64,000 nt of DNA. Source: a virus. The stretch spans positions 62,001 to 126,000 of IMG/VR virus record IMGVR_UViG_3300047480_000545; one strand, given 5' to 3'. This document shows, one piece after another, positions 55,496-61,824 of this stretch. Every line of letters begins with the position of its first letter. Positions within the stretch are counted from its first letter, which is position 1. Below the pieces are notes generated by a model. That model made no database searches, was not told the origin of the DNA, and was given only the letters and a program-made list of their open reading frames with translations. Made by a program: the position numbers and the translations under genes.

Positions 55496-56578
55496 GTGAA
55501 ACTTAATGAGTTCAAATCTGATCCAATGCTGGTCATTGAATCAAATTACAAAATACTTACGCCACTTACTATGATGGCAAAAGACATCCTTGGCAACGTT
55601 CAGTATCGTATTGATGCAAATGAAGTTACAAGGATGAAAATAGACATTTCAGATTCAGTAAGAGAACAGCTAAAAGAATATGGCGACATATTTGATATGC
55701 TGTGTGATTATCTACATCAATATGTTCCGTTGATATTCGCTAATAGAGCATCGGCAACGTTGAAGGGTGCGTATTCTCATTCTGTATCGCAAGAGGCTTC
55801 GCAGTTGGATGACATTGTTCTTTATCTTCCTGCTATACTCAAAACTGAACCTCGTAGCTTGTCTACATCAGAAGTGAAATCAAAACCAGTGGAAACTACG
55901 CTGGTTCATGAACTTCGCCATGTGATGCAACGTAGACAGTTTGGTTCATTCTATCATAAGATGGTAGGAAAACAACAGACCGATGACTACAACTATCATA
56001 CTGACCCCATTGAAATAGATGCGGCGTTTCTTCATCACCTTCATGATGAAGAAGCTACAAACGTAAAAGACTTTGTTGATGGCGTGATGAGTCGTTTCTC
56101 TAACTACAAAAAACTGACCCCACGTCAATATGAACATTACAAGAAAAAAGCGGCGGCATATTTCTATGCCAAGCAATCTCCTGATACAAAAAGTTCTACT
56201 CCAAAAGATAGATTAGCTGCAAAGAAGAAAGCACGTCTTGACAATGCTATACAGACATTACTTGATACAGACATCGAACCACTCGGTGACCTTCGTAATG
56301 TCGGTAGTAGCAACAGTGGGCGATTCCAAATAAATCCAAACCAGTTCAGAAGTGTTCTGCTTGGTGCGATTCGCAATGAAGTCTCCAACAAGCTAAACGT
56401 GGCACTTGGGATTGGGTTTCTTGGTTTCATGAAAAAGATAAACCCTTCCATACCAGTTCAACCATTGATAAATAATATGAACGTATCGTTAGATGAACTG
56501 ATTGACCTACTAAAAGATACCGATTTACAGGGTTTTGACAAAAAACTGTTCATAAACGCCATAAAATCACTAAAATGA
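55496..56578 (+). CDS. HExxH metallopeptidase-like protein (360 aa)
   Basis: Contains VHELRHVMQRR (zinc motif HExxH) and, about 35 residues later, DPIEIDAAFLHHL with a candidate third ligand Glu. The rest is helical. GTG start 55496 with GGAGAAAAGAT upstream. Could process virion proteins or act in lysis. No signal peptide. Confidence 0.72.
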   Translation: MKLNEFKSDPMLVIESNYKILTPLTMMAKDILGNVQYRIDANEVTRMKIDISDSVREQLKEYGDIFDMLCDYLHQYVPLIFANRASATLKGAYSHSVSQEASQLDDIVLYLPAILKTEPRSLSTSEVKSKPVETTLVHELRHVMQRRQFGSFYHKMVGKQQTDDYNYHTDPIEIDAAFLHHLHDEEATNVKDFVDGVMSRFSNYKKLTPRQYEHYKKKAAAYFYAKQSPDTKSSTPKDRLAAKKKARLDNAIQTLLDTDIEPLGDLRNVGSSNSGRFQINPNQFRSVLLGAIRNEVSNKLNVALGIGFLGFMKKINPSIPVQPLINNMNVSLDELIDLLKDTDLQGFDKKLFINAIKSLK

Positions 56579-56586
56579 AGAAAAAA

Positions 56587-56594
56587 GATAAATA
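56587..56594 (+). promoter_or_regulatory. T4-type late promoter
   Basis: GATAAATA after the metallopeptidase gene, upstream of a short frame and the RNA region. Confidence 0.7.
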
Positions 56595-56622
56595 ACTTTA
56601 TAGGATAATAAGGAATAAAAAA

Positions 56623-56703
56623 ATGACTTTCGTCGCGACATCAATACAGGCACAAGGACTGGGTAATAATCCAGAGGATAACGTGTGCCTTGGGGGGATG
56701 TGA
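56623..56703 (+). CDS. possible leader peptide (26 aa)
   Basis: ATG after AATAAGGAATAAAAA, encoding MTFVATSIQAQGLGNNPEDN and six more residues. It sits between a late promoter and a terminator. Could be a real short gene or part of a structured RNA. Confidence 0.35.
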   Translation: MTFVATSIQAQGLGNNPEDNVCLGGM

Positions 56704-56740
56704 GACGTAAAGTAGGCTGGAAGACCGAAGTTTCAAGAAC

Positions 56741-56772
56741 CCTCAACTGAAAAAGTTGGGGGTTTTTGGTTT
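56741..56772 (+). terminator. Rho-independent terminator
   Basis: CCCTCAACT-GAAA-AAGTTGGGGG then TTTTTGG-TTTTT. Confidence 0.88.
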
Positions 56773-56779
56773 TTATATG

Positions 56780-56808
56780 TTGACAATATATACGTAATGA
56801 ACTATATT
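56780..56808 (+). promoter_or_regulatory. sigma70-type promoter of RNA region
   Basis: TTGACA, 17 bases, TATATT, right after the terminator. Confidence 0.75.
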
Positions 56809-56828
56809 ACTATATATGGAAACATCGG

Positions 56829-56967
56829 GTGGTTACGTAATAAACTCGTGAGAGGCCATGGTTAGCTTCTCTGTGATGAAAGTTATTTGGCAAATAGTTA
56901 GCCTCTGTGGAGTCCCTGTTTCATACTTTATACGCTAGTATTCGGTTCGATTCCGATAGTCACATTC
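56829..56967 (+). ncRNA. tRNA-like, interrupted structured RNA
   Basis: Ends form a tRNA-style acceptor (GTGGTTA 56829-56835 with TAGTCAC 56957-56963), and a T-loop-like TCGG-TTCGATT-CCGA lies before the 3' strand. About 105 bases occupy the place of D and anticodon arms, with stems AGAGGC/GCCTCT, ATGAAA/TTTCAT and TATTT/AAATA. No CCA. Not a standard tRNA; it may be a split, decayed or new tRNA-like RNA. Confidence 0.5.
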
Positions 56968-57090
56968 AGGAAGTCCGATAAGGCAATAAAGATCGGGCGG
57001 CATCTGGTTACTCTTTGTGATACTGGTATGCTGACATTTTGGGAAAAATCTCTCCCGCTGGTGGCCGAACCAGATACCTGAAAAAAGTTC

Positions 57091-57119
57091 TTGACGAATC
57101 AAACAGAGTTTGGTAAGTT
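57091..57119 (+). promoter_or_regulatory. rRNA-like promoter P1
   Basis: GTTC-TTGACG, 17 bases, TAAGTT-AAGAA. First of three tandem promoters sharing A-rich upstream sequence and AGTTCTTGAC. Confidence 0.75.
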
Positions 57120-57185
57120 AAGAATATCGCGGAAGGGCTAAGGCTAGTAACCAGAAGCAGCCGTGAAAAAAAAGAAAAAAAGTTC

Positions 57186-57214
57186 TTGACAAAGAAAACA
57201 AAGTTTGCTAAGTT
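57186..57214 (+). promoter_or_regulatory. rRNA-like promoter P2
   Basis: A-tract, AGTTCTTGACA, 17 bases, TAAGTTAAGAAC; nearly a copy of P1 about 95 bases downstream. Confidence 0.78.
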
Positions 57215-57287
57215 AAGAACATAGAGCGGGACACAAAGGAACGATGCTCGGAACTGAAACGCGGACGAAAAAAGTTGAAAAGAGTTC

Positions 57288-57316
57288 TTGACAACGAAAA
57301 ACGAACGTGATATAAG
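57288..57316 (+). promoter_or_regulatory. rRNA-like promoter P3
   Basis: AGTTCTTGACA, 17 bases, TATAAG; nearest to the boxA. Confidence 0.8.
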
Positions 57317-57343
57317 AAACAAGTAATCGGAACGGTGTTCCAC

Positions 57344-57359
57344 GCTCTTTGAAAATTTA
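57344..57359 (+). promoter_or_regulatory. boxA-like antitermination site
   Basis: GCTCTTTGAAAATTTA closely matches the boxA of bacterial rRNA leaders (E. coli TGCTCTTTAACA; alphaproteobacteria GCTCTTTGACA). It lies about 28 bases after P3, the usual place. Confidence 0.72.
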
Positions 57360-57439
57360 CGATGCTGGCCTAGCGAAAGCGATGATGGCTTGAAAACAAG
57401 ATCAGGCGGGGTGATAAACCTGTAAGACCTGATTGCACA

Positions 57440-57517
57440 AAATCTGTTTTCACATACACACTTGGCACACTAGCCTTTACGGGTTGGAAAGTGTTGTGTG
57501 TAGCTGAAAACAGATAT
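57440..57517 (+). ncRNA. long processing-type stem before tRNA-Met
   Basis: ATCTGTTTTCA pairs perfectly with TGAAAACAGAT, extended by ACACACTT/AAGTGTTGTGT: a stem of about 20 pairs ending one base before the tRNA. It resembles RNase III processing stems of rRNA operons. A smaller stem ATCAGG/CCTGAT lies just upstream. Confidence 0.65.
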
Positions 57518-57594
57518 GGGGGATTAGCTCAATTGGTCAGAGTTGCCCGCTCATAACGGGTCGGTTGGGGGTTCAAGTCCCTCATCCCCTACCA
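57518..57594 (+). tRNA. tRNA-Met/Ile2 (CAT)
   Basis: Acceptor GGGGGAT with ATCCCCT (terminal G-T), anticodon stem GCCCG/CGGGT with loop CTCATAA (anticodon CAT), T arm GGGGG-TTCAAGT-CCCTC, CCA encoded. Elongator Met or Ile (lysidine) cannot be separated from sequence alone. Confidence 0.9.
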
Positions 57595-57611
57595 AAATAC
57601 TAGCGCAGTAT

Positions 57612-57619
57612 GATAAATA
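57612..57619 (+). promoter_or_regulatory. T4-type late promoter
   Basis: GATAAATA inside GTAT/ATAC, before the structured element and tRNA-Asn. Confidence 0.55.
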
Positions 57620-57621
57620 CG

Positions 57622-57692
57622 TAAGACGCAAGAATCTCGGTCCTGCTACGGCATATAGCAGTTAAATCGTCCTCCTGCGTTGGGATAGAGCC
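57622..57692 (+). ncRNA. repeated structured RNA element, copy 1
   Basis: TCGGTCCTGCTA...TAGCAGTTAAATCG...TAGAGCCA, with outer stem ACGCA/TGCGT. Copy 2 at 57850 shares TCGGTCCTG, CAGTTAAATCG and TAGAGCCA, while the stem changes from CTGCTA/TAGCAG to CTGAC/GTCAG, a covarying helix. Confidence 0.6.
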
Positions 57693-57703
57693 AAAAACTA
57701 TGT

Positions 57704-57779
57704 TTCCAGTTAGCTCAGTTGGTAGAGCGTCTGACTGTTAATCAGAATGTCGCAGGTTCGAGCCCTGCACTGGGAGCCA
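57704..57779 (+). tRNA. tRNA-Asn(GTT)
   Basis: Acceptor TTCCAGT with ACTGGGA, anticodon stem TCTGA/TCAGA with loop CTGTTAA (anticodon GTT), T loop TTCGAGC, discriminator G, CCA encoded. Confidence 0.93.
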
Positions 57780-57849
57780 AATACCCCCACTATCGGGGAT
57801 GATAATAGATAGTAACGGAAGCGTTACTTGTAATGACGTTTCCACCCTA

Positions 57850-57910
57850 TTTCGGTCCTGACAATAACCCTAGTCAGTTAAATCGCACGGGGCGATGCGT
57901 GTAGAGCCAA
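57850..57910 (+). ncRNA. repeated structured RNA element, copy 2
   Basis: TCGGTCCTGAC...GTCAGTTAAATCG...TAGAGCCAAC. It is followed by TTTCCAG (57919), which pairs with CTGGAAA at about 58002, giving a further closed domain. Confidence 0.6.
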
Positions 57911-58030
57911 CCACAAGTTTCCAGTCTTAGTTGCCACAATCTCTCAGTTCAAAGCTGTTGTGATGTAAAGCAATGTCCAATATGGCTTGCTTCTAAGGTA
58001 GCTGGAAAGCCAATACAGTCGTCTCTGAAT

Positions 58031-58038
58031 GATAAATA
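58031..58038 (+). promoter_or_regulatory. T4-type late promoter in hairpin
   Basis: GATAAATA in the loop of GTCTC-TGA / TCA-GCG-GAGAC (58021-58055). The 3' arm contains GGAG, the ribosome binding site of the 58063 gene. Confidence 0.8.
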
Positions 58039-58062
58039 CTATTATCAGCGGAGACTTGATTG

Positions 58063-58443
58063 ATGAAAATACGTGACATAATATCTGAATCTTTGGCAAA
58101 CAAAGAATACTTCAAAGCAGGGGATGTATCTGACCAAATGAAAGATGCGTTACCTGATATGGTTGCCTTCAAGCAACTCCGTAGCACTGACCCATATGTT
58201 CAATATAGAATGGGTGTTGCATTTGCTGCGGCTGCTGCATCCAAAGATAAATCTAATCCGCATAAGTTTGATCAAGAATCTGCGTATGCCGAAAACATGT
58301 TAGCTGTTGCGTATACTGATGCCGAAATGGAAATCATTACAATGGCTGCAAAGCTATTGAATGTTGAAGTTACTAAACTTACAAACGGCAAGAGCAAAGA
58401 AAAATCGGATGTCTTTTCTGACAGTCCTGTTCCAAAAAAATAA
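58063..58443 (+). CDS. hypothetical late protein (126 aa)
   Basis: Begins MKIRDIISESLANKEYFKAG, then YRMGVAFAAAAASKD and AVAYTDAEMEIITMAAKLLNVE; the YGxxxAxA...VAYTxAExEII pattern is shared with small, probably virion-associated proteins of marine T4-like phages. Only protein gene inside the RNA region between 56.7 and 59.8 kb. Confidence 0.7.
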   Translation: MKIRDIISESLANKEYFKAGDVSDQMKDALPDMVAFKQLRSTDPYVQYRMGVAFAAAAASKDKSNPHKFDQESAYAENMLAVAYTDAEMEIITMAAKLLNVEVTKLTNGKSKEKSDVFSDSPVPKK

Positions 58444-58452
58444 AAAAAGTCC

Positions 58453-58481
58453 TTGACTCTTCTTCGGAATTGAGTTAGGAT
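58453..58481 (+). promoter_or_regulatory. promoter of the large structured RNA
   Basis: A-tract then TTGACT, 17 bases, TAGGAT; the style (AAAAAAAGTCCTTGAC) resembles the rRNA-like promoters upstream. Confidence 0.65.
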
Positions 58482-58487
58482 GTAGAG

Positions 58488-59641
58488 ATTGGGCGGTATA
58501 GCGTCCATAAGGGTAAGCGTAGTAATACGCCCAAAGCAAGGTTTCCTATAAACTTGCGCCAGTGATGGTCCATCTATACAAGCCTGAACCAGACTTGACT
58601 CGGATTAAACCGAAAGCAAGTCCCGTCTGTAGAGAGGCGGTAGGTAGTAAGTTAGGAGAACTGTCTGAAAGGATAGCCACAGAGCCAGTCGGTGAGTGGT
58701 AAGAGGATTGGCGTCCGAACAGTTTTCAGCCAAACTAACGAATACTGAAGGTTAACAGGTAGCTACACTGTCTGACCCTGCAAGGAAAGGCGTAGTAGCA
58801 TCTTGAGAGTGGAAGGGTTAGGCCCCGGATACTTGAAAAGACGTTGAGTAGCCCGCAAGGCAAAAGACAGTCGGTGTGTTGTATACTGTATCTAACAAGG
58901 TATGGTGCAACTGAGGTAGCACATCGAAATAGGTTCGCAATATTGCATAATGGTAATGCAGTCTCCTTCTAAGAGAACGATTGTAGGTTCAACTCCTATT
59001 ATTGAAACAAAAGCGAAAGACTACCTCGGTATACTGTGAAAGATGCGTAATACCATACTCGCAAGAGAATATGGTTCACTGAAACTCGCAAGGTGGACGT
59101 GATTATTCGGACAGAAGACGTAAGGGTTTAGCGACCTTGAACAGCCCGCAAGGCTGGCGGAAGATGGAAGGATGAATAGCAGTATGCGACGAGAGAAATG
59201 CCACTCTCTAACAAAGGCCGCATTGAGTGATACAAGATGATCGGAAACGACTCTTGTGGATAAAGGTAGAACCATCCTCGCAAGGGATTGGGTAATGACC
59301 GAAGGCACTCACCTCAAGGTATAATCTCAGCCTTGACAAAATGAAATCACATTTTGACGATACATTGAGTTCCTACCGCCAACGGGGTTTATCTTGGTTG
59401 GATTGGAAAGACGCGCAGAACACTATATGGTTAGACGGTAGACTACTCGCAAGAGCCTCTATTGTGGTCGTATAGGACTTGAAATCAATGTATCCTCTGA
59501 GTGTGGCAGTAACACCGCGAAGTAATGCGAGGTGGTATCCAAATGAACCGTGGAGGTCAAACGCTTCCGACAATAGCTTGGGATTTCATTACTTACCATA
59601 ATGAATACCGAGCAACGATAGGGTAAACACTCATTCATATT
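58488..59641 (+). ncRNA. giant ornate non-coding RNA with embedded tRNA-like module
   Basis: About 1,150 bases with no plus-strand gene but dense hairpins. Examples: GGGCG/CGCCC (58491/58528), GCAAG/CTTGC (58536/58553), GACTTG/CAAGTC (58592/58617), GAGGTAG/CTACCTC (58913/59021), ACCATA-CTC-GCAA-GAG-TATGGT (59052-59075), CAGCC-CGCAA-GGCTG (59142-59156), ACAAGA-TCG-GAAA-CGA-TCTTGT (59232-59257). Many hairpins end in GCAA or GAAA tetraloops. The size, tetraloops, tRNA-array context and enclosed tRNA-like unit resemble GOLLD and ROOL RNAs of phages; class membership is not established. Confidence 0.75.
58936..59008 (+). tRNA. degenerate tRNA-Arg(TCT)-like module inside the large RNA
   Basis: D arm TGCA-TAATGGTAA-TGCA, anticodon stem TCTC/GAGA with loop CTTCTAA (anticodon TCT), T arm GTAGG-TTCAACT-CCTAT. 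The acceptor has only 5 good pairs (CAATA/TATTG) and no CCA. It is enclosed by GAGGTAG/CTACCTC. May be structural rather than a working tRNA. Confidence 0.6.
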
Positions 59642-59718
59642 GGCCCTGTAGCTCAGTTGGTTAGAGCGGCAGTCCCTAAAACTATTGGTCGTGGGTTCGA
59701 GTCCCACTAGGGCCACCA
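59642..59718 (+). tRNA. suppressor-like tRNA, anticodon CTA
   Basis: Acceptor GGCCCTG with TAGGGCC, D arm GCTC/GAGC, T arm GTGGG-TTCGAGT-CCCAC, CCA encoded. Anticodon stem GCAGT/ACTAT has one mismatch; loop CCCTAAA gives anticodon CTA, which reads the amber codon UAG. Position 33 is C instead of the usual T. Variable loop of 5 bases rules out tRNA-Leu(TAA). The loop resembles a tRNA-Trp loop (CTCCAAA) with two changes. Confidence 0.75.
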
Positions 59719-59729
59719 AATAAAGCGAA

Positions 59730-59815
59730 AAAGGGTTTGTAGTAGCGAGTAGGAACCTGAAACCCTGCGGCTAACGCCAATACCCATTTAGATCGTCAGT
59801 AACCTACTCAATCAG
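59730..59815 (+). ncRNA. structured spacer RNA
   Basis: GAGTAGG (59746) pairs with CCTACTC (59802) around a segment containing CATTTAGATCGTCAGTAACC. A related string (GCATTTAGATTGCGAAGTAACC) occurs at 62077. Confidence 0.45.
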
Positions 59816-59827
59816 AAAGGATAAACT

Positions 59828-60088
59828 ATGTAGATTGAAAAAACAAAAGTCAACGAGTTAGTATTTCACTTCAACAAAAAACATCTTGAAGACCCGACTA
59901 TTCCAATGTGGGTGGTTAAAGCAAAAGGTCAAACCTTTTATGTTAATCATGTCATATCAGAAGTAGGGTGGTCTACTAAGGAAACACCTGACAACCCGCA
60001 CACAAAAGGTGCGATTAAAATCAAGAACTGTTACCTTAGTATTACAGAGTCCAATGAGGCTTTGATTCAAAATGGAGAAGACAAATGA
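59828..60088 (+). CDS. phage protein with in-frame amber at codon 2
   Basis: AGAAAGGATAAACT places a good ribosome binding site before ATG 59828, but codon 2 is TAG. The frame then stays open: IEKTKVNELVFHFNKKHLED, then PMWVVKAKGQTFYVNHV, GWSTKETPDNPHTKG and a C-terminal strand region. The 25 residues before the internal ATG (59906) look coding, and that ATG has no ribosome binding site. Full length would be 86 codons. The CTA tRNA ends 109 bases upstream. Alternatives: sequencing error, or initiation at ATT 59834. Confidence 0.65.
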
Positions 60089-60780
60089 ATATTGACGAAA
60101 CCAAAATCAAACTGCAACATAGAAAAGAGTTCTTGGAAAAATCAATCAAAGAACTCAAAAAAGATAGAAGCGGCTATTACAAAACTGGTCACAAATACCA
60201 ACGCGAACATGGACACAAACTTGGAAGTGATAACAAAGGTGGCCATTACCTTGCTAAGTTAGGTATAAGACACGAAGGTGTAGCTGCTTACCTGAATAAT
60301 AAACCTCACTATCTTGCACAAGAATATAGATCGTTGACGATTGCGTTAGCATTTCTACAAGGAAAAAGATTTGACAAGATTGAAAAGTTTTGGTATAATC
60401 TGTCAATATCAGACTTACTCAGAAAGAAATATGTAACTTGTTCCGACTGCGGAAAGTCTTACTATTCCGTATACGGCGAAAGATACGGAAGACAAGAACA
60501 CGCAATCAATCAAGCAAAGTTCTTGTTGGGTATGTTTAGATACGAACCAGTTCAGAGTATGTTTAGTAACAAGTTTTCGCACAACAAGATTGTGTATGAA
60601 AACGATGAAGAGTTCAATGAGTGGATTAAAGTAACGAGTAAACACTTTTTTAATGAGGATTTAAGCCCGATTTCCCTCACTTATGAAAATAAGTTGAATA
60701 GAGATTCCCTGGCTGGTAAAGACTTAAATCCAATAGTTCAGTGGACCAAAGAAAAGAATACAGGGAGTGAAAGCCCGTAA
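60085..60780 (+). CDS. hypothetical protein with Cys pair (231 aa)
   Basis: Basic, Lys/Tyr/His-rich: KSIKELKKDRSGYYKTGHKYQREHGHKLG, and a VTCSDCGKSYYS motif (possible half zinc site). ATGA overlap with the 59828 gene, with GGAGAAGACA as ribosome binding site. Unknown; RNA binding is conceivable by charge. Confidence 0.68.
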   Translation: MNIDETKIKLQHRKEFLEKSIKELKKDRSGYYKTGHKYQREHGHKLGSDNKGGHYLAKLGIRHEGVAAYLNNKPHYLAQEYRSLTIALAFLQGKRFDKIEKFWYNLSISDLLRKKYVTCSDCGKSYYSVYGERYGRQEHAINQAKFLLGMFRYEPVQSMFSNKFSHNKIVYENDEEFNEWIKVTSKHFFNEDLSPISLTYENKLNRDSLAGKDLNPIVQWTKEKNTGSESP

Positions 60781-60850
60781 CTGTGAACTGTATTTTTGCC
60801 GTAAGGATTCGGGAAGTCTGAAGCCGAGACTCGTGTGCTCAAACCTGACG

Positions 60851-60869
60851 GAGTGGTGGAATGCCACTC
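60851..60869 (+). promoter_or_regulatory. hairpin before 60891 gene
   Basis: GAGTGG-TGGAATG-CCACTC stem-loop in the leader of the small gene. Role unknown. Confidence 0.45.
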
Positions 60870-60890
60870 ATATTAACTTTAGAGGAAACA

Positions 60891-61067
60891 ATGGCAGAAG
60901 TAACAAACAAAGTAGAAGATATGTCTATTGCCTTCGCAGACAATGGATATATCATTGAATATCGTGGATACGATGACAATGAAGAATGGGCATCTGCTAA
61001 GGTAGTTGTTCTTTCACTTGAAGAAGCACTTGAAGTCATTCGTGACGTAGCAACCAACAAACGCTAA
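60891..61067 (+). CDS. hypothetical acidic protein (58 aa)
   Basis: Small alpha/beta protein (MSIAFADNGYIIEYRGYDDN; SLEEALEVIRDVATNKR). TAGAGGAAACA precedes the ATG. Resembles short conserved proteins of T4-like cyanophages; unknown. Confidence 0.65.
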   Translation: MAEVTNKVEDMSIAFADNGYIIEYRGYDDNEEWASAKVVVLSLEEALEVIRDVATNKR

Positions 61068-61074
61068 ACCGTTT

Positions 61075-61148
61075 GGCCGATTGGTATATGGGTATTACAC
61101 TTGGCTGTCTACCAGGTAAAACGGGTTCGAGTCCCGTATCGGTCGCCA
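61075..61148 (+). tRNA. tRNA-Asp(GTC)
   Basis: Acceptor GGCCGAT with ATCGGTC, anticodon stem CTTGG/CCAGG with loop CTGTCTA (anticodon GTC), T arm ACGGG-TTCGAGT-CCCGT, discriminator G, CCA encoded. Confidence 0.93.
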
Positions 61149-61155
61149 TATTTTC

Positions 61156-61390
61156 TTGCTTTTGTAAAAGCAAGTGGTGGAGTGGCTTTTGAAGCCCCAA
61201 GTTTGTCCAAACTCTAAATGGACACCTATTTAGATTAGACAGTGATATAATCTCCCCTTGTGAGGGAAGACCGTGCGATCCTCTGCACTTGTGTATGATT
61301 TACGTTAAAGCTGCAAACAGCCCTGTCTATAACAACACTTCATACACAGTCAAACGTTTCCGAGGGAAATAGTAGCTGCATGTCACTGTA
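61156..61390 (+). ncRNA. structured intergenic RNA
   Basis: No gene. Contains a perfect hairpin CTTGCTTTT-GT-AAAAGCAAG, then GTCC/GGAC, an extended -10-like TGATATAAT, and an 8-base stem GTGTATGA/TCATACAC closing about 60 bases. Likely a transcribed structured spacer before tRNA-Gln. Confidence 0.45.
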
Positions 61391-61397
61391 GTATTGT

Positions 61398-61473
61398 TGG
61401 GAAGTAGCTCAATTGGTAGAGTAGCGGACTTTGAATCCGTTGGTTGGTGGTTCGAACCCACCCTTCCCAGCCA
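61398..61473 (+). tRNA. tRNA-Gln(TTG)
   Basis: Acceptor TGGGAAG with CTTCCCA, anticodon stem GCGGA/TCCGT with loop CTTTGAA (anticodon TTG), T arm GGTGG-TTCGAAC-CCACC, discriminator G, CCA encoded. Confidence 0.93.
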
Positions 61474-61492
61474 ACAAAAAATAACTTTTTAT

Positions 61493-61569
61493 CTGGGTAT
61501 GGCTCAGTCTGGTAGAGTGCCGCACTTGGACTGCGGAGGCCGTAGGTTCAAATCCTACTACCCAGACCA
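61493..61569 (+). tRNA. tRNA-Pro(TGG), first copy, atypical
   Basis: Acceptor CTGGGTA with TACCCAG, anticodon stem CCGCA/TGCGG with loop CTTGGAC (anticodon TGG, but A at position 37 where tRNA-Pro has G), T loop TTCAAAT, CCA encoded. Confidence 0.88.
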
Positions 61570-61579
61570 GATTTAGTTC

Positions 61580-61608
61580 TTGACAGAGAACATTTATTGT
61601 AGTATATT
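61580..61608 (+). promoter_or_regulatory. promoter with dyad over the -10
   Basis: TTGACA, 17 bases, TATATT. A perfect 9+9 inverted repeat ATTGTAGTA-TAT-TACTACAAT (61596-61616) covers the -10. Confidence 0.72.
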
Positions 61609-61622
61609 ACTACAATAATCAA

Positions 61623-61699
61623 CGGGGTGTAGCACAGTCTGGTAGTGCGCTCGGTTTGGGTCCGAGAGGTCAAGGGTTCGAATCCTTTTACCCCGACCA
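61623..61699 (+). tRNA. tRNA-Pro(TGG), second copy
   Basis: Acceptor CGGGGTG with TACCCCG, anticodon stem CTCGG/CCGAG with loop TTTGGGT (anticodon TGG, G37 as expected for Pro), T loop TTCGAAT, CCA encoded. Confidence 0.93.
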
Positions 61700-61747
61700 T
61701 TTATGGAGCAGTTGTCGGTCTGCGTCACCAAACACCGTCAAAACACT

Positions 61748-61821
61748 GCGGGTATGGTGTAGGGGTAACATGCGAGATTTCCAATCTCTTGTCGTCGGTT
61801 CGATCCCGACTATCCGCTCCA
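61748..61821 (+). tRNA. tRNA-Gly(TCC), first copy
   Basis: Acceptor GCGGGTA with TATCCGC, anticodon loop TTTCCAA (anticodon TCC), T loop TTCGATC, discriminator T, CCA encoded. Confidence 0.92.
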
Positions 61822-61824
61822 ATA

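Noticed and set aside
57001-57343. Minus-strand frame across the rRNA-like promoters
   Set aside because: Phe/Leu-rich product without ribosome binding site; it arises from A-tracts and promoters on the plus strand.
59021-59719. Open frames on the minus strand inside the large RNA region
   Set aside because: They lack ribosome binding sites, have atypical composition (Arg/Ser-rich), and are explained as reverse complements of hairpin-rich RNA and a tRNA.
11113-61067. General recoding of TAG as sense in the genome
   Set aside because: Several genes end cleanly at TAG close to the next start (25405, 27190, 40037), and readthrough would add only a few residues; only the 59828 gene has an in-frame TAG that interrupts a coding frame.
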